DNA of 9,296 bases from NCBI GenBank assembly GCA_025465405.1, contig JAODNL010000265.1:1-9296 (forward strand), in the 5' to 3' direction. The notes beneath the pieces are model-generated. The model made no database searches, was not told the DNA's origin, and worked only from the letters and a program-made list of their open reading frames with translations. This document shows, piece by piece, positions 1-5,025 of the stretch. Position numbers and translations under genes: made by a program. Within the stretch, counting starts at the first letter, position 1. Each line of letters begins with the position of its first letter. The DNA comes from Pseudonocardiales bacterium (GTDB lineage Bacteria > Actinomycetota > Actinomycetes > Mycobacteriales > Jatrophihabitantaceae).

Positions 1-153
1 GAGCCGCGACATCGTGCTCTTCGAGATACCGGTCGCTTCCGCAACACCAGTGAGGGTCATCCGTCGTTGTGTGCGCAGTCGCTTGAGCCGGCCACCGACC
101 TGGTCGAGCGCGGCGGCGATGTTCGCCGCTGAGGTGTTTTGCACGAGGCTCAT
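1..153 (-). CDS. XRE-family helix-turn-helix regulator (partial, N-terminal 51 codons)
   Basis: The minus strand from ATG at 153 is open to the window edge and reads MSLVQNTSAANIAAALDQVG, followed by a typical XRE helix-turn-helix. The fragment GRLKRLRTQRRMTL leads into the second and third helices, around TGVAEATGISKSTMSRL. The KST.SRLE-like recognition helix is the hallmark of XRE/Cro-type DNA-binding domains. A GGGAG ribosome-binding sequence lies 4 bases before the ATG. Regulators with this N-terminus often carry a C-terminal cupin ligand domain, but that part is outside the window, so it is not seen here. The gene diverges from the flavoprotein gene with only 69 bases between start codons, and an inverted repeat lies in that gap, so it probably controls itself and the flavoprotein gene (inference). 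Confidence 0.85.
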   Translation of the reverse strand, partial: MSLVQNTSAANIAAALDQVGGRLKRLRTQRRMTLTGVAEATGISKSTMSRL

Positions 154-160
154 CTGACTC

Positions 161-177
161 CCGTTTCCCACAAACGG
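161..177. promoter_or_regulatory. Inverted repeat, candidate operator between divergent genes
   Basis: CCGTTT-cccac-AAACGG is a perfect 6-base inverted repeat. Its half-site centres are 11 bases apart, one DNA helical turn, as expected for a dimeric HTH protein. It lies 8 bases from the XRE start codon and overlaps that gene's GGGAG ribosome-binding sequence. Binding there would block the regulator's own expression and could affect the divergent flavoprotein promoter. The role is inferred from position and symmetry. Confidence 0.45.
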
Positions 178-222
178 CAACGTCGGTAGGTGAATGGCCC
201 ACCGTGGCTCCAGCCTTGGAGC

Positions 223-1197
223 ATGAGTCAATACGACGTGGTGGTCATCGGCGGAGGCGTCGCGGGCCTGTCTGCAGCTTTGGTGCTTTCGCGAGCCCGC
301 CGCACGGTCCTCGTGGTGGACGCCGGTGCGCCGCGCAACGCCCCGGCCACCCACATGCACGGCTACCTCTCCCGTGACGGCATCCCACCCGCCGAGTTCC
401 TGGCCGCGGGCCGCGACGAGGTGGCCAGCTACGGCGGCGACCTCGTCGACGGCACCGTCACCGACTTTGTGCCCGACGGCCGGAGCGGTTTCTGGTCCCT
501 CCTCGCCGGCGGGCAGCGGATCTCGGCACGGCGACTGTTGGTCACGACCGGCTTGCGCGACGAGCTGCCGGACATCCCGGGGCTCCGCGACCGGTGGGCC
601 CGTGATGTCCTCCACTGCCCCTACTGCCACGGGCACGAGGTCCGCGACCGCCAGCTCGGCGTCCTCGGTGGCACTCCGGGCGCCGTCCGGTACGCCCAAA
701 TCGTTCGCCAGTGGACCCACGACCTCGTCTACTTCACCCCGCCCGACATCCTCACCGCCGCCGAGCGGACCCAGCTGCTCGCCCGCGCCATCGGCGTCGT
801 CGAAGGCAGCGTCGAACAGTTCGTCATCGACGACGCGGACCATCTGCGCGGCGTGCAGATGCACGACGGCTGTGTCATTCCTCGCGACGCACTGTTCGTG
901 CCGCCCCGTTTCGTCCCGAACAACAACCTTCTCGTCGGCCTTGGCTGCGACGTCGACGCCGAGGGCTGGGCCGTCGTCGACATCACCGGACGCACCAGCG
1001 TCGCCGGGGTCTGGGCCGCGGGGAACGTCGTCGATCCGCGCGCCCAGGTCATCACCGCCGCAGGCGCCGGCTCCGCGGCCGCCATCGCCCTCAATGCCGA
1101 CCTGGTCGAGGACGACGTGCGCAACGCCGTCCGCGATCTCGACCACGGCGTCCCGCCTCGACCCACGACGAACGCCCACCCGAAGGAGTCACCATGA
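223..1197 (+). CDS. Thioredoxin-reductase-like FAD-dependent oxidoreductase with CPYC motif
   Basis: The 324-residue product is a two-domain pyridine-nucleotide-disulfide flavoprotein. The FAD dinucleotide-binding motif is VVIGGGVAG (residues 7-15). The redox-active pair is C132 and C135 in HCPYCHG, at the position of CATC in bacterial thioredoxin reductase. A second nucleotide-binding turn follows (GVLGGTPGA, 146-154), and the C-terminal FAD segment is GVWAAGNVVDP (262-272). CxxC-HG at this site also occurs in GliT/HlmI-type dithiol oxidases, so the enzyme may oxidise or reduce a small dithiol rather than thioredoxin. The HRRxxxR NADPH-phosphate motif of classical thioredoxin reductase is not visible, and the usual AAGD is AAGN. 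The ATG at 223 is chosen because the FAD motif begins right after it. Its GGAG is only one base upstream, so the GTG at 190 or a leaderless transcript remains possible. The stop overlaps the next start (ATGA). Confidence 0.88.
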   Translation: MSQYDVVVIGGGVAGLSAALVLSRARRTVLVVDAGAPRNAPATHMHGYLSRDGIPPAEFLAAGRDEVASYGGDLVDGTVTDFVPDGRSGFWSLLAGGQRISARRLLVTTGLRDELPDIPGLRDRWARDVLHCPYCHGHEVRDRQLGVLGGTPGAVRYAQIVRQWTHDLVYFTPPDILTAAERTQLLARAIGVVEGSVEQFVIDDADHLRGVQMHDGCVIPRDALFVPPRFVPNNNLLVGLGCDVDAEGWAVVDITGRTSVAGVWAAGNVVDPRAQVITAAGAGSAAAIALNADLVEDDVRNAVRDLDHGVPPRPTTNAHPKESP

Positions 1198-1472
1198 CCA
1201 CCCCACCGCCCAACCCGGACCCCGCAGCCAGTTCCCGCCCCGGCGCCGCTGGACCGCCGACGAAGCACCAGCTGGCCCTAATGATCTGGCTGGCCGTCTT
1301 CCCGACCCTCACCCTCCTCAACCTTGCCCTCGGTGACTGGCTCCGCACGCTGACACCGGTCGTGCGCACGTTCGTGCTCGCGACCATCGCCGTCCCCATC
1401 GTCATCTACGGACTGATGCCACAGCTGCACCGGCTCCGCGAACGAGTCTTGGCACGCATCGCCAGCAGCTGA
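1194..1472 (+). CDS. Small two-helix membrane protein (resembles the C-terminal membrane part of COG3224 ABM-type proteins)
   Basis: The 92-residue protein starts at an ATG overlapping the stop of the flavoprotein gene (ATGA), with AGGAG 7 bases upstream, so the two genes are translationally coupled. Residues 1-28 are a Pro/Ala-rich, probably disordered cytoplasmic tail. Two hydrophobic helices follow, around LALMIWLAVFPTLTLLNLAL and VRTFVLATIAVPIVIYGLM, and then a basic tail (PQLHRLRERVLARI). This KxxLxxWLAxFP...VP..xYxxMPxLxRL pattern recalls the membrane-spanning C-terminus of COG3224 antibiotic-biosynthesis-monooxygenase-like proteins. Here it stands alone without the monooxygenase domain; this similarity is from memory and unverified. 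The function is unknown. The tight coupling suggests it works with the flavoprotein, perhaps as a membrane anchor or quinone-side partner (inference). Confidence 0.75.
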   Translation: MTTPPPNPDPAASSRPGAAGPPTKHQLALMIWLAVFPTLTLLNLALGDWLRTLTPVVRTFVLATIAVPIVIYGLMPQLHRLRERVLARIASS

Positions 1473-1610
1473 GCGATGACGACGGCGAGCGGTCGCTTTG
1501 CCCAGGGTTCGACCGACCTGGCGCTGGTGATCTCGCTGCGCGGGCCGTTGGTCCCTTACCCAGTCCGCGAGGCGCCCCCACGCTGGCCGGGAGCCGCGGA
1601 GATAGCACCT

Positions 1611-1631
1611 CGGATGTGCGCAGTACATCCG
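1611..1631. repeat. Short inverted repeat upstream of the DUF4389 gene
   Basis: CGGATGT-gcgcagt-ACATCCG is a perfect 7-base inverted repeat with a 7-base spacer, 38 bases before the ATG at 1669. It could be an operator (half-site centres 14 bases apart) or an RNA hairpin in the leader. The rest of the 196-base gap from 1473 to 1668 shows no gene or convincing terminator. Confidence 0.35.
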
Positions 1632-1668
1632 GGCCACCGAAGCACCGACCACGATGACGGGATACGTA

Positions 1669-2310
1669 ATGACGACGCCACGTACAGCCCTGCCGATGTA
1701 TCCAGTGCAGTTCGGGGTCGATTATCCAGATCGCGAACTGAACAGGCTCACGTCAGCCTTTCGGATCTTTGTTGCACTACCGATCCTGATCGTGCTCGGC
1801 ACCGTGTCCGGCAGCGTCACTGTGTGGTCTGGGGAAAGGGCCGTCGTGGCGTTGGGCGCGGGCGGCCTGCTGTTCTTGGGTCCGCTGCTCATGATCCTCT
1901 TTCGGGGCAAGTACCCGCGGTGGTGGTTCGACTGGAACTTGGAGTTTCAGCGATTCAACAACCGGGTCGTGGTGTACCTCGCGCTGATGGACGACAGGTA
2001 CCCCTCGACGGACGAACAACAAGCCGTGCATCTCGACTACGCCTATCCGGACGTCTCCCGTGACCTCAACCGATGGCTACCTCTGGTCAAGTGGCTGCTC
2101 GTGATCCCGCACTTCATCGTGCTCTTCTTTCTGTGGATTGGGGCAGTGGTCGTGATCGTCTTGGCCTGGTTCGCGATCCTTTTCACTGGCCGTTACCCAC
2201 TCGGGATGTTCCGGTTCGTGGAAGGCGTCCTGCGCTGGGGTCAGCGGGTCACCGCTTACGCGTTTCTGCTGGTCACCGACAGCTACCCGCCGTTCAGGCT
2301 CGCCGCGTGA
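1669..2310 (+). CDS. DUF4389 domain-containing membrane protein
   Basis: The 213-residue integral membrane protein consists of two internal repeats of the same unit. The unit is an N-terminal VDYPDR or LDYAYPDVSRDLNRW segment, a hydrophobic hairpin, a FRGKYP or FTGRYP turn, an amphipathic aromatic stretch, and a closing VVVYLALMDDRYP or VTAYAFLLVTDSYPPF strand-like motif. Predicted membrane helices lie at about residues 31-51, 58-78, 137-156 and 157-173. This pattern matches DUF4389 proteins, which are common in actinobacteria and of unknown function. The ATG at 1669 is preferred over the in-frame ATG at 1654 because a GACGGGA sequence sits about 6 bases before it and the conserved region starts soon after. 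It has no overlap with neighbours and appears to be its own transcription unit, followed by degraded coding sequence. Confidence 0.85.
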   Translation: MTTPRTALPMYPVQFGVDYPDRELNRLTSAFRIFVALPILIVLGTVSGSVTVWSGERAVVALGAGGLLFLGPLLMILFRGKYPRWWFDWNLEFQRFNNRVVVYLALMDDRYPSTDEQQAVHLDYAYPDVSRDLNRWLPLVKWLLVIPHFIVLFFLWIGAVVVIVLAWFAILFTGRYPLGMFRFVEGVLRWGQRVTAYAFLLVTDSYPPFRLAA

Positions 2311-2339
2311 TCACACTGCATCCGATTGGTAGAGGCCCC

Positions 2340-2418
2340 ATGCTTGCCCGCCTCGGCCAGGTGATCGTCCGACAACCGCTGGCTGGTGATCGGCCGTCTC
2401 AAGGGAGCGAGCCGGTGA
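2340..2418 (+). pseudogene. Possible remnant of an MMPL/RND-type transporter N-terminus, frameshifted
   Basis: An ATG at 2340, preceded by AGAGG at a 4-base spacing, opens MLARLGQVIVRQP. Skipping one C near 2379 continues as WLVIGRLKGASR and then a stop at 2416-2418. The composite ...RLGQVIVRQP/WLVIG... is the pattern typical of MMPL-family transporter N-termini, a basic amphipathic stretch followed by PWLVIG and the first membrane helix, but the helix is missing. Left uncorrected, the ATG frame runs to 2513 as a 57-residue peptide with no recognisable features. A degraded gene start is the simplest reading, but the matching segment is very short. Confidence 0.25.
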
Positions 2419-2614
2419 CCCCTATGACGTTCGTTTGCGGGAGGATCAACCGCTCGAGAACGATCCATCTGCGTTGCGCCGCGACATTCACGCGAAGTGG
2501 GTTGAGTCTTTGAAAGGCGTCCGGGACGGGCTGACGAGCAGCGAGATCGCCTTCGAGGCCGAGTTCAAGCGCCCGAGCACTGTGCCGCCCGCAAAGGCGG
2601 AGGCGAGCCGCTAG
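2415..2614 (+). pseudogene. Coding-like 66-codon frame, start one base out of frame
   Basis: A reading frame from 2417 to the TAG at 2612-2614 encodes DPYDVRLREDQPLENDPSAL..., continues through HAKWVESLKGVRDGL and SSEIAFEAEFKRP, and ends AKAEASR. The composition is charged and amphipathic, with codon choice like real genes nearby, particularly in its second half. It lacks a usable ATG or GTG in frame. A GTG at 2415 with AAGGGAG 7 bases upstream is an excellent start, but one base out of phase. One additional C in the CCCC run at 2419-2422 would join them into a roughly 67-residue protein (MTPYDVRLRED...). It could therefore be a frameshifted small gene, a sequencing error, or the tail of a larger deleted gene. 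I do not recognise the family. Confidence 0.35.
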
Positions 2615-2647
2615 GCCGCAGTCGCATGTGAGTGCCCCGGATTAGCC

Positions 2648-2676
2648 GGTGGAGCGGTCGGTCCGCTTCGCTCACC
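2648..2676. other. Imperfect hairpin in the convergent intergenic gap
   Basis: GGTG-g-AGCG pairs with CGCT-CACC (2669-2676), and an alternative inner stem AGCGG/CCGCT can form. It lies between the rightward debris (ending 2614) and the end of the leftward RidA gene (2756), where a terminator would be expected. No T-run follows on either strand, so terminator function is doubtful. Nothing else was recognised in 2615-2755. Confidence 0.2.
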
Positions 2677-2755
2677 ACATCCGCTTGGACTACTCGATCA
2701 ATTCCCGATGTGCACAGTCCGCGGATAGTTCGGGGAAGGTCCTTCTCGGCGGGTA

Positions 2756-3136
2756 CTAGCAGGGCGCGCAAGCGACTGCGATGGCGTCAATCTCCACCAA
2801 GATCCCGCGCAGGCTCGTGGCCACGGTGGTCCGGGCGGGTAGCGGGCTGGTAAAGAATTCCGCGTAGAGCTCGTTGAAGCGCGTGAACGTAGCAAGATCT
2901 GCTAGGAATACTCCCACCTTCACGACGTTCGCGGCGGTGGTGCCGGCAGCGGTGAGCACTGCGGATAGGTTGGCAAGCGCCTGTCTTACCTGCGCATCGA
3001 ACCCCTCCACGACCTGCATGGTCGTCGGGTCTACCGGCCGCTGGCCGGAGATGAAGACGAAGCCATTTGCCTTGACGGCCTGGGAGTAAGGGGCAACGGG
3101 CATCGGCGCTGCTTCGGTGCTCACGATATCGATCAT
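2756..3136 (-). CDS. RidA family enamine/imine deaminase
   Basis: The 126-residue protein has the full length and landmarks of the RidA/YjgF/UK114 family: PYSQAV (16-21), FISGQRPVDP (28-37), the substrate-carboxylate-binding arginine in PAR (R102) and the late acidic residue in VEIDAIAV (E115). These correspond to R105 and E120 of E. coli RidA. RidA hydrolyses 2-aminoacrylate and related enamines/imines released by PLP enzymes, giving a 2-keto acid and ammonia and protecting other PLP enzymes. The ATG at 3136 has AGGAG 7 bases upstream, and the homology begins immediately. It is the last gene of a minus-strand operon, 29 bases after the PLP enzyme gene, which fits clean-up of that enzyme's product. 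It is probably a cytosolic trimer (family knowledge). Confidence 0.93.
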   Translation of the reverse strand: MIDIVSTEAAPMPVAPYSQAVKANGFVFISGQRPVDPTTMQVVEGFDAQVRQALANLSAVLTAAGTTAANVVKVGVFLADLATFTRFNELYAEFFTSPLPARTTVATSLRGILVEIDAIAVACAPC

Positions 3137-3165
3137 GCAGCGGCTCCTGGTGTGAATGATGCTAG

Positions 3166-4320
3166 TCAGATACTGCGGCGCATCGCGTCGACGGAGATCC
3201 TGCTGACGATCTGGCTGCCGGCGACGCCGTAGACCTCGTGCTGGAGATCCATCCAGACGCAGATGTGGATGGGCAACATCCGGACTCGATCGCCGACGCA
3301 CAGGTGTTCGTCGTCGGGTAGTTGCAGGACGCCGTGCTCCTCGGACAGTCGACTCACCCGGGCATCCGGGATCTCACGCGGATAACCGAAGCCGTGCTGC
3401 TCGATGCGAGTCGGCGTCAACGTCTTGTTGCCGGCGTCGAAAACGGCTCGGCCGGGTCCGACACTGACCACCGTCGTCAACATGCTGGCGGCGAGTTGGT
3501 CCGGGGTGCAGGCGTAGCAGGTGACAGTGCGCAGGTCGTTCAGGATGTACGTGCCGGGGCGAATTTCGGTTATGCCGTCGGCTGCGGTCAAATAGGGCGC
3601 GGTGAGTGTGGAACCGGCGCTGACCACGGTGATCTCCAATCCGGCCTGCTCTGCGTGGTACCGGGCGTCGGCCAGCAGGCGCGCTTCGTTCCGCGCAACG
3701 GCCGCAATCTCGGGCTGGGTGTGCACATCGTGTGCGTGACCCGCATGGGTCAGCAGGCCGACAACCTGTAAGCCGGGAAGCGCCGCGATGCTGCTGCCGA
3801 GGGTTCCCGCGTGCTCAGGCGGTATCCCGACACGGTGCATGCCGGTATCGATCTCGAGCAGGACCGGGATGTCGTGGCCGGCATCGACTGCCAGCCGGCT
3901 GTAGCCCTCCGCAATCTCGTACGAATCGGTCACCATGGTGAGCACGCCGGCGGCAACCATGTCCCGCAGCCTCCGCAACTTCGATTCCCCGAAGATGGGG
4001 TACGCCAGCGTCAGGTCGGTGATACCCCCTGCGAAGAAGGTCTCTGCCTCTCCGACGGTTGCCACGCACAGGCCGACCGCTCCTGCTTCGATCTGCTGGT
4101 CTGCAATTGCGAGGCTCTTGTGGCTCTTGGCATGCGGCCGCAGCGCCACCCCCGCACGGCGGGACAGTGCAGCCATTCTGCGGACGTTGCTGTCGAGAAT
4201 GTCGAGGTCGACCAGCAGTGCGGGCGTCGCCAGGCGAGGGTCGTCCAGGGCGATCGGCACGTCGATGGCGGGGTCCAACGGCAGCGCCGGGCGGATCGTT
4301 GGTGCCGATGCGGAGCTCAC
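3166..4320 (-). CDS. PLP-dependent D-threonine aldolase / D-serine dehydratase-like enzyme
   Basis: The 384-residue protein belongs to the fold-type III PLP enzymes with an alanine-racemase-like N-terminal barrel and a DSD1-like C-terminal domain. TPALLVDLDILDSNV (32-46) opens the barrel. RPHAKSHKS (61-69) holds the probable PLP lysine K65. EIDTGMHRVG (156-165), SAGSTLTAPY (234-243) and EIRPGTYILND (252-262) line the cofactor site. LSEEHGVL (325-332) and PIHIC (350-354) form the metal site, with H352 and C354 matching the His-x-Cys zinc pair of D-serine dehydratase. Members either cleave D-threonine-type beta-hydroxy amino acids to glycine plus aldehyde or dehydrate D-serine/3-hydroxyaspartate; sequence alone does not decide. 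The adjacent RidA gene favours the dehydratase, whose product is an enamine. The GTG start overlaps the stop of the upstream regulator gene (GTGA), indicating translational coupling. Confidence 0.9.
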   Translation of the reverse strand: MSSASAPTIRPALPLDPAIDVPIALDDPRLATPALLVDLDILDSNVRRMAALSRRAGVALRPHAKSHKSLAIADQQIEAGAVGLCVATVGEAETFFAGGITDLTLAYPIFGESKLRRLRDMVAAGVLTMVTDSYEIAEGYSRLAVDAGHDIPVLLEIDTGMHRVGIPPEHAGTLGSSIAALPGLQVVGLLTHAGHAHDVHTQPEIAAVARNEARLLADARYHAEQAGLEITVVSAGSTLTAPYLTAADGITEIRPGTYILNDLRTVTCYACTPDQLAASMLTTVVSVGPGRAVFDAGNKTLTPTRIEQHGFGYPREIPDARVSRLSEEHGVLQLPDDEHLCVGDRVRMLPIHICVWMDLQHEVYGVAGSQIVSRISVDAMRRSI

Positions 4321-4913
4321 CGGAATTCCATCATCACCAGGCAGCGGGTGTGCTTGGCCAGGGTTTGGTAGGTGTGCTCGACGTCGCCTGGAAAGGAGAC
4401 GAGATCACCTGGGTCGAGCGCTTCTTCTTCGCCGACCGGGCCGACACGAATCTTTCCCGACAGCACCAGCAGGTGTTCGACAGAACCGTCATGGTGTGGC
4501 TTCGCGTGGCGAACCTGCTTCTCGGGCTCGGTCTCCAGCAACGTGACGTCGACTCCGCTGAGGGAGCGTAGGGAGAGCAACTGCTGCACCTGATACGCGT
4601 GGGTGGCCGATTGGATGGGGGTTCCCTCGCTGGCGCGCAGCACCCGGATGCGGCGGTTGTCCGCGCCGAGCAATGCGCCGACCGGCACGTCGAAGGCGCG
4701 CGCAATCGCCCACATGGTCTCCAGGTTCGGGTTCGCCTGTCCGCTTTCGAGTTGCGCCCACGTTGATTTCCCGATCGAGGCGGCGGCTGCCGCCTCGGCC
4801 AGGCTCCATCCTCTGCGGGTTCGCAACTGCCTGACCTTCGAGGCAACGATGGCGACCAGTCCGTTCTCCGGATCAGTCGGTGATTCATCGTTCGCCAACA
4901 CGCCGTCCGTCAA
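4317..4913 (-). CDS. XRE-cupin transcriptional regulator
   Basis: The 198-residue regulator has an N-terminal XRE helix-turn-helix (about 22-82; SLAEAAAAASIGKSTWAQLE and the following NPNLETMWAIARAF are diagnostic). Its C-terminal cupin barrel (about 118-198) contains HHDGSVEHLLVLSGKIRVG and DPGDLVSFPGDVEHTY. In such proteins the cupin binds a small ligand and the HTH domain represses or activates nearby metabolic genes. The start is taken as TTG at 4913 because GGGAG lies 7 bases upstream; GTG at 4901 is the alternative with a weak site. The frame stays open upstream to 5168, but that part crosses the control region and looks non-coding. It is first in the operon with the PLP enzyme and RidA genes, and divergent from the ABC importer. 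Autoregulation and control of both arms are likely (inference). Confidence 0.9.
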   Translation of the reverse strand: MTDGVLANDESPTDPENGLVAIVASKVRQLRTRRGWSLAEAAAAASIGKSTWAQLESGQANPNLETMWAIARAFDVPVGALLGADNRRIRVLRASEGTPIQSATHAYQVQQLLSLRSLSGVDVTLLETEPEKQVRHAKPHHDGSVEHLLVLSGKIRVGPVGEEEALDPGDLVSFPGDVEHTYQTLAKHTRCLVMMEFR

Positions 4914-5025
4914 AATAGTTCTCCCGTCCCGTTGACCGAACGTCTTCGAACGTGCAACATACCAACGAACCGGACGTGTAGTCCAGTTAACCGGACGGAA
5001 ACAATTCAGGAAGAAGGTAAGCGTC
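4914..5025. promoter_or_regulatory. Divergent control region with repeated AAC(C/G)GGACG motif
   Basis: This 112-base region separates the XRE-cupin and importer genes. AACCGGACG occurs at 4968-4976 and 4989-4997, 21 bases (two helical turns) apart. An inverted near-copy (AACGGGACGG on the minus strand) is at 4924-4933. CGAACGT is repeated at 4937-4943 and 4947-4953. A rightward promoter may be TTGACC (4932-4937), 17 bases, CAACAT (4955-4960). A leftward one may be TGGACT (minus strand, 4980-4985), 18 bases, TATGTT (minus strand, 4956-4961). The -10 elements would then overlap, and the repeats would flank or fill both promoters. AGAAGG at 5012-5017 is the ribosome-binding site for the GTG at 5026. 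Confidence 0.45.

Noticed and set aside
326..1336. Long rightward open frame overlapping the flavoprotein gene
   Set aside because: It is low-complexity Ser/Thr/Pro/Arg-rich, as expected of a shifted frame in GC-rich coding DNA, with no domain features.
1476..2063. 195-codon rightward frame between the small membrane protein and the DUF4389 gene
   Set aside because: It has no ribosome-binding sequence, overlaps most of the DUF4389 gene in another frame, and its sequence has no recognisable family features.
2735..2746. GAAGG-t-CCTTC palindrome downstream of RidA as a terminator
   Set aside because: The loop is too small for the full stem, leaving about four pairs, and no T-run follows on the minus strand.
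3137..3301. Upstream N-terminal extension of the RidA frame
   Set aside because: It overlaps the PLP enzyme gene, is Arg/Pro-rich, and RidA homology starts exactly at the ATG at 3136 with a good AGGAG.
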